Program-made: the position numbers and the translations under genes
Notes under the pieces: generated by a model
What the model saw: the letters and a program-made list of their open reading frames with translations, nothing else
Database searches by the model: none
What the model was told of the DNA's origin: nothing
Assembly (NCBI GenBank): GCA_041493205.1
Contig: JBGPYM010000043.1
Location: forward strand, 1-15,797
DNA: 15,797 nucleotides
Origin: JBGPYM01 sp041493205
GTDB taxonomy: Bacteria > Bacteroidota > Ignavibacteria > UBA10030 > UBA6906
Reading direction: 5' to 3'
In this document: positions 7,671 through 14,388 of the stretch, piece after piece
How the letters are laid out: each line of letters begins with the position of its first letter
Position numbering within the stretch: position 1 is the first letter of the stretch

Positions 7671-8153
7671 GTGCAGCCTCATGTGCGCAGGGCCGTCCCC
7701 GCGGACGGCCCTGTCATTCTCTCGCTCGTCCGTGCGCTTGCAGACTACGAGAAGCTGGCCCCTCCGGATCCCCCGGCACAGCAACGGCTTCTGAACGATC
7801 TCTTCGGCGAGCGGCCGAGACTTGAATGTCACCTGGGGGCGTATGACGGAGTGACCGCCGGCTACGCGTTTGTCTTCGAGACCTATTCGAGTTTTCTTGC
7901 CCTCCCGACGCTCTACCTCGAAGACCTCTTTGTCCTTCCCGCCTATCGTGACAGGAAAGTCGGCAGCACACTCTTCCGGGCGATGGTTGCCCTGGCACAT
8001 GAGCGGGGGTGCGGACGGATGGAGTGGTCGGTCCTTGACTGGAACCGGCCTGCCATCGAGTTCTACGAGAGGCTTGGAGCCACGCACATGAAGGAATGGG
8101 AGCTCTACCGGCTCCTGCGGGATGAGATGCCGAAAATTCTACAGAAGGGTTGA
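7671..8153 (+). CDS. GNAT family N-acetyltransferase (diamine acetyltransferase-like)
   Basis: A 160-residue single-domain acetyltransferase using acetyl-CoA. It resembles the SAT1/diamine acetyltransferase branch: N-terminal RRAVPADGPVILSLVRALADYEK, then LYLEDLFVLPAYRDRKVGSTLF at about 81-102, which contains beta-4 and the acetyl-CoA loop, and WSVLDWNRPAIEFYERLGA at 119-137. In the CoA loop the usual RxxGxG reads RKVGST, so the last glycine is replaced. The GTG start at 7671 lies one base after the upstream stop and places RRAVPAD at the expected N-terminus; a start at 7641 would overlap the previous gene. The amine substrate (polyamine or other) is not determined. Confidence 0.85.
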   Translation: MQPHVRRAVPADGPVILSLVRALADYEKLAPPDPPAQQRLLNDLFGERPRLECHLGAYDGVTAGYAFVFETYSSFLALPTLYLEDLFVLPAYRDRKVGSTLFRAMVALAHERGCGRMEWSVLDWNRPAIEFYERLGATHMKEWELYRLLRDEMPKILQKG

Positions 8154-8156
8154 GTG

Positions 8157-8291
8157 CATTTGTGAGTCATTTTGAGGGCTTTTCGGTGGCATTACGCGTC
8201 AAATCACATTTCTGACATAACATTTGTGACTTCACGCACAGCTATCCCGGGCTGGTTTCGCCATATTGAATTCAGAATCGAACATTTGAAA
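8157..8291 (+). promoter_or_regulatory. AT-rich intergenic stretch with recurring CATTTnTGA words
   Basis: The 161 bases between the GNAT gene and the response regulator are AT-richer than their surroundings. CATTTGTGA occurs at 8157-8165 and 8221-8229, CATTTCTGA at 8207-8215, and shorter relatives at 8168-8175 and 8283-8291. A small dyad GTGA-CT-TCAC lies at 8226-8235. This looks like a possible regulator binding region for the downstream gene; no clear promoter hexamers or terminator were found. Confidence 0.3.
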
Positions 8292-8314
8292 TACATTGGA
8301 GCTGGCGTACGACC

Positions 8315-8698
8315 ATGGACATCCTGCTTGTTGACGACAACGCCGATTACCTCTCCCTCGTGAAGGAAGTACTCACGCAGAACGGGTACACAGTCCACAC
8401 GGCCCATGACGGCATGGAAGGATGCGACGTCCTTTCGCAGGAAGATATTGACCTGATCATCTCCGACATCCGTATGCCGCGGCTGGACGGGCTTAAGCTC
8501 CACGCCTTCGCGCGGGAGATCGACCGGTACCGCACGACCAAGTTCATTTTCATCTCCGGATATCATGATGCATACAGCTCCACGGTGAAGCTGGATCCGA
8601 AACTCGATTTCCTGCTCGACAAGACGACCCCCATAAAACAGATCCTGAAGATGGTGGATGAGCTGATATTCGGCAAGCTGGAAGGAGCCTGGATCTAA
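8315..8698 (+). CDS. Stand-alone receiver-domain response regulator (CheY-like)
   Basis: A 127-residue protein consisting only of a REC domain, so it signals by protein-protein contact rather than DNA binding. Key residues: acidic pair Asp7-Asp8 in LLVDDN, phosphoacceptor Asp51 in LIISDIRMPRLDG, switch Ser81 in FIFISGYH, and Lys103. The lysine is followed by TTP instead of the usual Pro (KTTP rather than KP), a deviation from the classical KPF motif. About 20 residues after the fold's end are a short charged tail. No histidine kinase is nearby. The start has no clear Shine-Dalgarno site (a GGAG lies too far upstream) and shares CGACCATG with the other receiver gene at 10316. Confidence 0.9.
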   Translation: MDILLVDDNADYLSLVKEVLTQNGYTVHTAHDGMEGCDVLSQEDIDLIISDIRMPRLDGLKLHAFAREIDRYRTTKFIFISGYHDAYSSTVKLDPKLDFLLDKTTPIKQILKMVDELIFGKLEGAWI

Positions 8699-8764
8699 GA
8701 AAAACCACCCGCGGGTCCGTCCCGCCTTCGGCGGGCCGAGACAAGGACGCCGGTGCTACTGCAG
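8699..8764 (-). repeat. Degenerate hairpin repeat R6 with possible terminator for the lamin-tail gene
   Basis: The right side GGACGCCGGTGCTACTGCAG (8745-8764) matches the repeat family, and the left side GAAAAACCACC (8699-8709) resembles its left flank. Between them lie the palindrome ACCCGCGGGT (8707-8716) and the hairpin CCCGCC-TTC-GGCGGG (8721-8735). Read on the minus strand the GC-rich dyads are followed by GGTTTTTC, so this could end the lamin-tail transcript. The TAG stop of that gene (8756-8758) comes from the repeat's right flank. Confidence 0.55.
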
Positions 8765-10165
8765 ACGGCCTGCGAGAACCACCACTGTTTTTCCGCTGAC
8801 ACTCCATCCCCGTTTTTGTTCAAAGGCTTCAAGCATTACGATGTAGATGCCGATATGTCCGTGTACGCGCTCATCATCCCTTCCATCCCACACGATATCT
8901 CCCTGGCCGACGCCGGGAACAGCGGAGGCAAGCCGCCGGATGAGCCTTCCCCGCACGTCATAGACCTTCACCTGAACAGACCAGATCCCTTCGGGAAGTG
9001 TATAGTGGACCACCGTCGCGTCGTCCACGCCGTCGTTATCCGGCGAGAAGGGATTCGGATTGCAGGAAAGGAGAGCTCCGGAGGTCCCCGGCCGGCGTGC
9101 GGCGCTGTTGGGCTGAGCGGGAGTTCCTCCGCGGGGGAGGACGCAGCACGTCCAGTTGCCGGGGTCGTTTGATGCACCCCGGGCGATGATCCGTTCGAGC
9201 GAGCGTCCGCGGGAGTCCTGAACGGCGGGATTATGCCACTGCGGAAGATATGCCACCGAATCGATCGTGAAACCGCGTGCATCGGCGATCGTCACGCAAT
9301 CCCCCGCATCGTTTAATGCGGGTAAGCCGGTCACCTGGAGGGTCCTTCCCGGGATGCCGGGGTCGAATGCCCTGAGGGCCGCCGAATCCCCCGTCAGCAC
9401 ACAATATTCATACCGGTCAAGCCGGACTTCAGAGGCGGTGATGGACCTTCGAACCAGCGTCGCATCCGCCACCGTCCAGTCGTGGAGGTTGACCGGTCGC
9501 GCACCCAGGTTCAGAATCTCGATCCATTCCGGCTCGCCGGTTCCGGGAGCATACATGATCTCGTTGACAACGATATCGCCTGCCGCGGCGGAATCCCCCA
9601 CCGCACTATCGCCGAGCGTGACATCGTCGATCCGGAGCGTTCCCGATGTGCCTGCGGCATCGGGCACAATCCGCCACCGGAACCGGACGCGCCGCCGGCC
9701 TGCCAGGGCTGCGGGGAGCTGTACCACCGAGGCCACATAGGAGGTAGAGCCCGACGGGAGGAGCGTGTCACCTATCTGAAGTGTATACGCCGCCCCGCTG
9801 TCGATTGAAGCCTCGCAGACGATCGCCGCGTTGAATGTGGACGACCGCCGTGTATACCAACCGAGATTTCCGCGCGTGAAACCTGTGAAATCGAACACCG
9901 GGGAGATGAGTTCCTGGGGGAGCGTGGCATTGGTGGCGGCAGCACAATGAGGGGCAGAACGGGGCGCTGTCGCGCTCAATGTAAAGTCATCAGTTCCTGC
10001 CGCCTTGTTTCTGGACGACGCCCATCCCGGCGGGAGGACCGGAGGAGTGGCGGCGTCGAAGTTCTCGGTGTAGGGAAAAACCTGTTGTTGCGCAGAGGTG
10101 CGGGCGGGCGCCAGAGCGAGGAGGGAGAGAATCCACCATGGGACCGGGAGGGAGATTCGGGGCAT
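8756..10165 (-). CDS. Secreted lamin-tail-domain protein with FlgD/T9SS-like C-terminus
   Basis: A 469-residue exported protein, probably cell-surface or extracellular. A signal peptide ends near TSA-QQ (residue 25). Residues about 28-185 form a beta-sandwich typical of choice-of-anchor/adhesin modules (FPYTENFDAATPPVLPPGWAS, later LRIDDVTLG). A lamin-tail domain follows at about 197-305: IVVNEIMYAPGTGEPEWIEI, NLHDWTVAD, YCVLTGD. The C-terminus (367-465) is FlgD-Ig-like: NPNPFSPDNDGVDD, VKVYDVRGRLIRRL, WDGRDD, GIYIVMLEA and a KTVVVL finish, as in sorting domains of FCB bacteria. No Shine-Dalgarno is visible before the ATG at 10165. Specific function unknown; adhesion or extracellular nucleic-acid/carbohydrate binding are only guesses. 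Confidence 0.82.
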   Translation of the reverse strand: MPRISLPVPWWILSLLALAPARTSAQQQVFPYTENFDAATPPVLPPGWASSRNKAAGTDDFTLSATAPRSAPHCAAATNATLPQELISPVFDFTGFTRGNLGWYTRRSSTFNAAIVCEASIDSGAAYTLQIGDTLLPSGSTSYVASVVQLPAALAGRRRVRFRWRIVPDAAGTSGTLRIDDVTLGDSAVGDSAAAGDIVVNEIMYAPGTGEPEWIEILNLGARPVNLHDWTVADATLVRRSITASEVRLDRYEYCVLTGDSAALRAFDPGIPGRTLQVTGLPALNDAGDCVTIADARGFTIDSVAYLPQWHNPAVQDSRGRSLERIIARGASNDPGNWTCCVLPRGGTPAQPNSAARRPGTSGALLSCNPNPFSPDNDGVDDATVVHYTLPEGIWSVQVKVYDVRGRLIRRLASAVPGVGQGDIVWDGRDDERVHGHIGIYIVMLEAFEQKRGWSVSGKTVVVLAGRLQ

Positions 10166-10185
10166 TTCTGTTGTGATGCAGTTGG

Positions 10186-10214
10186 TTGACTTTACTGGCT
10201 AATTTCGCTATATA
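10186..10214 (+). promoter_or_regulatory. Near-consensus promoter for the second receiver gene
   Basis: TTGACT (10186-10191), a 17-base spacer, then TATATA (10209-10214): five of six -35 and five of six -10 matches to sigma-70 with optimal spacing. Transcription would start near 10221, exactly where two hairpin repeats begin. An overlapping TAATTTCG (10200-10207) is close to the Bacteroidota TAnnTTTG box, an alternative reading. It lies in the divergent region between the lamin-tail and receiver genes. Confidence 0.55.
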
Positions 10215-10221
10215 CGCACGC

Positions 10222-10300
10222 GAAAGCAGCCGGCGGGGACGCCGGCGCTACTACTGGCAAATTGGAAAAGCCGCCGGCGGGGACGCCGGCGCTACTACTA
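10222..10300 (+). repeat. Two tandem hairpin repeats R7 and R8
   Basis: Two copies with 44-bp spacing. R7 hairpin: GCCGGCG-GGGA-CGCCGGC at 10229-10246; R8 has the identical hairpin at 10273-10290. Both are followed by GCTACTACT; left flanks are GAAAGCA and GAAAAGCC. They lie between the predicted transcription start and the ATG at 10316, so the response-regulator mRNA would begin with two stable stem-loops. Confidence 0.85.
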
Positions 10301-10315
10301 TTCATACACCCGACC

Positions 10316-10681
10316 ATGAGCCAATTACGAATCCTGTACGTCGATGATGATGCGGACTTGCGCACCATCGTGCGCGATCAGCTCACTGCCATGGGATATA
10401 CGCTCGACGAGGCGGAGGACGGCGCGGTGGCAATCGAAATGCTGGAAAAGGGGAATTACGATCTAATGCTGCTGGACATCAATATGCCCGTCAAGTCAGG
10501 GATTGATGTGCTGAAATTCATCAAGGACAAGGGGCTGAAGTGTAAGGTGATCATGCTGACCGGGAGGGTCGGGTTTTCGGTCGCCACCGAGACACTCCGG
10601 CTGGGAGCGGATGATTACATCACGAAGCCGTTCAACATCGAGTACCTTCAGTTCTCCATCAAGCGTGTGATGGGGCTCTGA
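10316..10681 (+). CDS. Stand-alone receiver-domain response regulator (CheY-like)
   Basis: A 121-residue single REC domain. Residues expected for phosphotransfer are all present: acidic cluster Asp10-Asp12 in LYVDDDADL, phosphoacceptor Asp54 in LMLLDINMP, Thr82 in IMLTGR, and Lys104 in YITKPFN. There is no output domain. A start at 10316 leaves the family-typical MSQLRILYVDDD N-terminus; a frame extension back to a TTG at 10262 would only translate the repeat. No Shine-Dalgarno site is visible; the CGACCATG start context is the same as in the receiver gene at 8315. Those two proteins are only moderately alike, so they are not a recent duplication. A 12-bp terminator hairpin follows. Confidence 0.92.
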   Translation: MSQLRILYVDDDADLRTIVRDQLTAMGYTLDEAEDGAVAIEMLEKGNYDLMLLDINMPVKSGIDVLKFIKDKGLKCKVIMLTGRVGFSVATETLRLGADDYITKPFNIEYLQFSIKRVMGL

Positions 10682-10708
10682 CAAGAACGCGTGGAGAGGC
10701 AGAAAGCA

Positions 10709-10736
10709 CGAAAGCGGCCCCGAGGGGCCGCTTTCG
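10709..10736. terminator. Bidirectional terminator hairpin between convergent genes
   Basis: A perfect 12-bp stem (CGAAAGCGGCCC at 10709-10720 paired with 10725-10736) and a CGAG loop lie between the convergent receiver gene and ahcY. T-tracts are weak on both sides (TCGTCGTTG on the plus strand, TGCTTTCT on the minus strand), but position and stem strength suit a shared terminator. Confidence 0.7.
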
Positions 10737-10754
10737 TCGTTGCGGGGGGTGCGG

Positions 10755-12035
10755 TCAGGTTCCCGCGCTGTAATCCTCCATATACGCCAGCTGTTCTTTC
10801 GTCAATGTGTCGATACGGAGACCCTGCGTATGGAGCTTGACACGGGCGATGTCCTGATCCTGTTCCGGCGGGATGTCATGCACCGTATCCTCGAGCCGCA
10901 CGCCCTGCCGGTGAAGTTCGACGAGCCGGAGCTGGGACATGAACTGGTTGGCGAACGACATGTCCATGACCTCCGAGGGATGTCCTTCGGCCGCCGCAAG
11001 ATTGACAAGCCGGCCCTGCGCGAGGACGTAAATCTTCCGCCCGTTCTTCAGCGTGTACTCTTCGTTGTTCATCCGGATCTCGCGTTTCTTCCTGGCGAAC
11101 TTCGCGAGGTGCACCAGGTTGATCTCGCAGTCGTAGTGCCCCGTGTTACAGACGATGGCTCCCTCCTTCAACATGCGGAAGTGCCGGTCGATGAGGACGT
11201 CCTTGACGCCGGTGGCGGTGATGAACAGATCGCCGATCTTCGCCGCCTCGTCCATGGTCATCACCCGGTAACCCTCCAGCGTCGCTTTCAGCGCCGCGGT
11301 CGGCTTCACTTCGGTGACGATGACGTTCGCGCCGAGCCCTTTGGCGCGGAGTGCAACGCCCTTGCCGCAGTGACCGAAGCCGGCCACGACGACGTTTTTC
11401 CCCGCCAGCAGCACGCTCGTCGCGCGCAGGACACCGTCGAGGGTCGATTGCCCGGTGCCGTACACGTTGTCGAAATCCCACTTTGTCTCGGCGTCATTGA
11501 CCGCGATGACCGGATACCTGAGAGCGCGATCCGCTGCCATTGCCCGGAGACGGTGCACGCCGGTCGTCGTCTCTTCCGTCCCGCCGATCACGTATTTTTC
11601 CGCAAACTCAGGATGCTTGTTATGGATCGTGAAGATGAGATCGGCGCCGTCATCGAGGGTCAGGTGCGGATGAAATTTCAGTGTCTCCTCGATGCACCAG
11701 TAGAACTCCTTCACGTTCATGCCGTGCCAGGCAAAGATCGAGATGCCCTGTTTCGCCAGCGAGGCAGCGACGGCGTCGTTGGTGGAAAGCGGATTGCACC
11801 CGCTCCAGCTCACATCCGCGCCGGCCTCGACGAACGTTCTGACGAGCACAGCGGTTTCCTTCGTCACATGCAAGCATCCGGCGATCCTGTACCCTTTGAA
11901 CGGCTTCGACCGGGCGTACTTCGCCCGGAGTGCCATCAGCACCGGCATCCGTGACTCCGCCCATTCGATGAGCCGGTCTCCCTCAGACGCGAGCTTCAGT
12001 TTGGCAACCTTATACTTCCCTGCTTTCTGATCCAT
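10755..12035 (-). CDS. ahcY: Adenosylhomocysteinase (S-adenosylhomocysteine hydrolase)
   Basis: Reversibly splits S-adenosylhomocysteine to adenosine and homocysteine with bound NAD, removing the inhibitor left after SAM-dependent methylation. It has 426 residues. Motifs: GCLHVTKETAVL at 53-64, GCNPLSTND at 79-87, GGTEETTTGVHRL at 151-163, VNDAETKWDFDNVYGTGQST (179-198), the NAD-binding GFGHCGKG (219-226), CNTGHYDCEI, and EGHPSEVMDMSFANQ. The C-terminus ends in QLAYMEDYSAGT and lacks the KxxxxYRY tail of the long bacterial/eukaryotic enzymes, resembling the Thermotoga/archaeal short type. Start at 12035 follows a weak AGGA; a frame extension to 12350 overlaps metK and is rejected. It lies 41 bases after metK, probably one transcript. 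Confidence 0.95.
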   Translation of the reverse strand: MDQKAGKYKVAKLKLASEGDRLIEWAESRMPVLMALRAKYARSKPFKGYRIAGCLHVTKETAVLVRTFVEAGADVSWSGCNPLSTNDAVAASLAKQGISIFAWHGMNVKEFYWCIEETLKFHPHLTLDDGADLIFTIHNKHPEFAEKYVIGGTEETTTGVHRLRAMAADRALRYPVIAVNDAETKWDFDNVYGTGQSTLDGVLRATSVLLAGKNVVVAGFGHCGKGVALRAKGLGANVIVTEVKPTAALKATLEGYRVMTMDEAAKIGDLFITATGVKDVLIDRHFRMLKEGAIVCNTGHYDCEINLVHLAKFARKKREIRMNNEEYTLKNGRKIYVLAQGRLVNLAAAEGHPSEVMDMSFANQFMSQLRLVELHRQGVRLEDTVHDIPPEQDQDIARVKLHTQGLRIDTLTKEQLAYMEDYSAGT

Positions 12036-12076
12036 AGCGTTCCTGCCCTTACAATGAATTGTGGGTGTCTGACATT

Positions 12077-13219
12077 CTACTTGATCGCCTTCAGGAGGGT
12101 GTTGACGAGGTCGAGTTTCTCCCAGGTGAAGTCCTTGTCGTTGCGGCCGAAGTGTCCGTACGCGGCAGTTTTCCGGTAGATGGGACGGCGGAGGTTCAGC
12201 CTCTTGATGATGCCGCGGGGCGTCATGTCGATTTCCTTGATGATCACACGATCCAGCTCCGCGTCGGGAATGCGTCCTGTGCCGAAGGTGTTGACATGGA
12301 CCGACACCGGCTGCGCGACGCCGATTGCATAGGCGACCTGAATCAGGCATTCGTCCGCGAGTCCGGAGGCGACGATATTCTTCGCGATGTGCCGTGTCGC
12401 GTAGGCCGCACTCCTGTCCACTTTGGACGGATCCTTGCCGGAGAACGCTCCGCCGCCGTGGGGCGCTTTGCCGCCGTACGTGTCCACGATGATCTTCCGT
12501 CCCGTGAGGCCGGTATCGCCGTGGGGCCCGCCGATCTCAAAGCGTCCGGTCGGGTTGACATGGACGATAGTGGAGCGGTCGCGGAGGTGTTCCGGGATGA
12601 CCTCGTTGATGACATGACGAACGACGTCTTCCCTGATCTTCTTCTGCGCGGCGTCGGCGTCGTGCTGGGTCGACACGACGATCGTATGGACGCGGACCGG
12701 CCTGCGGCCGTGATACTCGATGGTCACCTGCGATTTTGCGTCGGGACGCAGGTAGGGCATGATGCGGTTGTGTTTCTTGCGGATGTCGGCGAGACGCTTG
12801 ACCAGCTTGTGGGCGAACATGAGGGACATCGGCATGTATTCCGGCGTCTCGTTGGTCGCATAGCCGAACATCATGCCCTGGTCCCCGGCGCCGCCGGTGT
12901 CGACCCCCCGGGCGATATCGGGGGACTGGGCGTGGATGCTGGAGATCACCGAGCAGGATTCCGCATCAAACCGGTATTCCGCCTTCGTATACCCGATGTC
13001 GCGGATGACCTGGCGGACGATGTCCTGCACTTCGATGTAGGCATCGGTGGTGATCTCACCCCCCACGAATGCCAGGCCTGTCGTCACAAAACTTTCGCAG
13101 GCAACGCGCGCGTCCTTGTCCTGCGCCAGGATTGCGTCCAGTACCGCGTCCGAAATCTGGTCGCACACCTTGTCCGGATGCCCTTCGGACACCGATTCGG
13201 ACGTGAAGAGATATCCCAT
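12077..13219 (-). CDS. metK: S-adenosylmethionine synthetase (methionine adenosyltransferase)
   Basis: Makes S-adenosylmethionine from methionine and ATP. The 380-residue product has the three-repeat MetK fold: MGYLFTSESVSEGHPDKVCDQISDAVLDA at the start carries the ATP-binding histidine (His14) and metal ligand region, GAGDQGMMFGYATNE at 111-124, the RPDAKSQVTIEY block, and the GGGAFSGKDPSKVDRSAAY phosphate loop followed by CLIQVAYAIGVAQP. Start at 13219 is set by the invariant N-terminus and a GAGGAG site four bases upstream; the open frame to 13501 runs into the upstream gene. With ahcY directly downstream it forms a SAM use-and-recycle unit. Confidence 0.96.
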   Translation of the reverse strand: MGYLFTSESVSEGHPDKVCDQISDAVLDAILAQDKDARVACESFVTTGLAFVGGEITTDAYIEVQDIVRQVIRDIGYTKAEYRFDAESCSVISSIHAQSPDIARGVDTGGAGDQGMMFGYATNETPEYMPMSLMFAHKLVKRLADIRKKHNRIMPYLRPDAKSQVTIEYHGRRPVRVHTIVVSTQHDADAAQKKIREDVVRHVINEVIPEHLRDRSTIVHVNPTGRFEIGGPHGDTGLTGRKIIVDTYGGKAPHGGGAFSGKDPSKVDRSAAYATRHIAKNIVASGLADECLIQVAYAIGVAQPVSVHVNTFGTGRIPDAELDRVIIKEIDMTPRGIIKRLNLRRPIYRKTAAYGHFGRNDKDFTWEKLDLVNTLLKAIK

Positions 13220-13262
13220 AATACTCCTCGAAGAAATTAAGCGGGGGTAGTTGTGTGAGCGT

Positions 13263-14240
13263 TCAGAAGATGTCGATTTCCGAGGCGCCTCCGACGTTGA
13301 TGCGCCGGTAGCTGCCGGTGAGCACCGAGCCGTTGCCGACGATCGAATTTTCCAGCAGGGCGCCGTGCACGCGGGCATTTTCGCTGATAATCGAATTCCG
13401 GATGACCGCGTCGGTAATTTCGGCCCGTTCGCCCACGCTCGTGTTCGGCCCGATGATGCAATTGGAAAGGACGGCGGTCGGAGCGATATAGACCGGTTCA
13501 TTGACCACCACGCCCTTGATGTGCCTGCTGGTGGAGCGTTTTTCCAGCAGCGCGCGGTTCGTGGAGAGGAGGGTTTCCGGTTTGCCGCAATCGTACCACC
13601 CTTCCACCTGGAACGGCACCATGCGTTCGCCCTGCTCGATCATCATCTGCAGGGCGTCGGTGAGCTGGTACTCCCCCCGGGTGCGCCTGTCGAGGTTAAC
13701 GAGCTCGCCGAGGCATTTCTTCAGCAGCGGCGCATTGTGCAGGAAGTAGAGCCCGACCACCGCGAGATTAGTGGATGGCTTGTCCGGCTTCTCAACGAGG
13801 CGGGTGATGACCCCGTCGTGCGTCTCCGCGACGCCAAAGCGGCGCGGGTCGTCCACCGACTTCACCCCGATGGCCGAGACCGACCCGTTCAGCACGGGCG
13901 CAAGGTCAACGTCGAAGATTGTGTCTCCGAGGATGATCAGGACGGGCTCTTCGCCGATCGTGTTGCGTGCGAGAAAGATCGCATGGCCCAGTCCGAGCCG
14001 TTCTTCCTGTTCCACGTACTCCACGGAGAACTTCGGGTAGGCCGACGTCACGTACTCCCGGATCTTCTCGCCCATGTGGCCGACGACGATCGTCGCCTCT
14101 CCGATCCCTTCTCCCACGATCTTGTCAATGATATGGCCAAGAATCGGCTTTCCTGCAACGCTCAGGAGGACCTTCGGGAGTGTAAACGTGTGGGGTCGGA
14201 GCCGGCTTCCTACTCCAGCTACCGGTATGATTGCGCGCAT
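13263..14240 (-). CDS. Sugar-phosphate nucleotidyltransferase (RmlA/GlmU-like) with left-handed beta-helix
   Basis: Activates a sugar 1-phosphate with an NTP to give an NDP-sugar for cell-surface polysaccharide or sugar-nucleotide supply. It is 325 residues long. The N-terminal NTP-transferase domain begins MRAIIPVAGVGSRLRPHTFTLPKVLL, containing the signature GxGxRLRP and catalytic lysine region; GLGHAIFLA follows at about 83-91, LGDTIFDVD with metal-binding Asp106, and EGWYDCGKPETLL near 213-225. Residues about 245-310 show hexapeptide-like repeats (IAPTAVLSNCIIGPNTSVG and so on), a short left-handed helix. The start at 14240 matches the family N-terminus. The sugar and base cannot be assigned. 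It precedes metK by 43 bases and may be cotranscribed with it. Confidence 0.88.
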   Translation of the reverse strand: MRAIIPVAGVGSRLRPHTFTLPKVLLSVAGKPILGHIIDKIVGEGIGEATIVVGHMGEKIREYVTSAYPKFSVEYVEQEERLGLGHAIFLARNTIGEEPVLIILGDTIFDVDLAPVLNGSVSAIGVKSVDDPRRFGVAETHDGVITRLVEKPDKPSTNLAVVGLYFLHNAPLLKKCLGELVNLDRRTRGEYQLTDALQMMIEQGERMVPFQVEGWYDCGKPETLLSTNRALLEKRSTSRHIKGVVVNEPVYIAPTAVLSNCIIGPNTSVGERAEITDAVIRNSIISENARVHGALLENSIVGNGSVLTGSYRRINVGGASEIDIF

Positions 14241-14305
14241 CGAATGGACTGAATCTCTCGGGGGCGGAAGACTGAATATCACTCAAGGTAACGAAAACGG
14301 GGTCG

Positions 14306-14354
14306 ATAATCAACACGGTGCGGGTTTGATTATGGGGGGCCAAATCGCTATTTT
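14306..14354 (+). promoter_or_regulatory. Dyad with divergent promoter-like hexamers upstream of fni
   Basis: ATAATCAA (14306-14313) and TTGATTAT (14326-14333) are perfect inverted 8-mers, 12 bases apart, in the 148-base gap between the divergent nucleotidyltransferase and fni genes. The right arm holds TTGATT, which with TATTTT at 14349-14354 gives a 17-base spaced sigma-70-like promoter toward fni. The left arm, read on the minus strand, gives TTGATT with a weaker TACCTT 17 bases on. It may be a shared control site; tentative. Confidence 0.35.
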
Positions 14355-14388
14355 TTCGTTGAATCTTCTTTTCACCTCACTCCGGAAC

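Noticed and set aside
10262..10315. N-terminal extension of the second receiver from a TTG in the repeat
   Set aside because: It would translate repeat sequence only, and the receiver fold begins properly at 10316.
10740..11954. Long plus-strand frame opposite ahcY
   Set aside because: Antisense to a fully conserved SAH hydrolase; no ribosome site and no domain seen.
12051..12062. ACAAT-GA-ATTGT dyad between metK and ahcY
   Set aside because: Too short and without a T-tract; likely chance, and the genes appear cotranscribed.
12059..13240. Long plus-strand frame opposite metK
   Set aside because: Valine- and aspartate-rich mirror of the MetK codons; a by-product of the real gene.
13251..14252. 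Long plus-strand frame opposite the nucleotidyltransferase
   Set aside because: Antisense shadow; the minus-strand frame carries the GxGxRLRP and GDTIF motifs.
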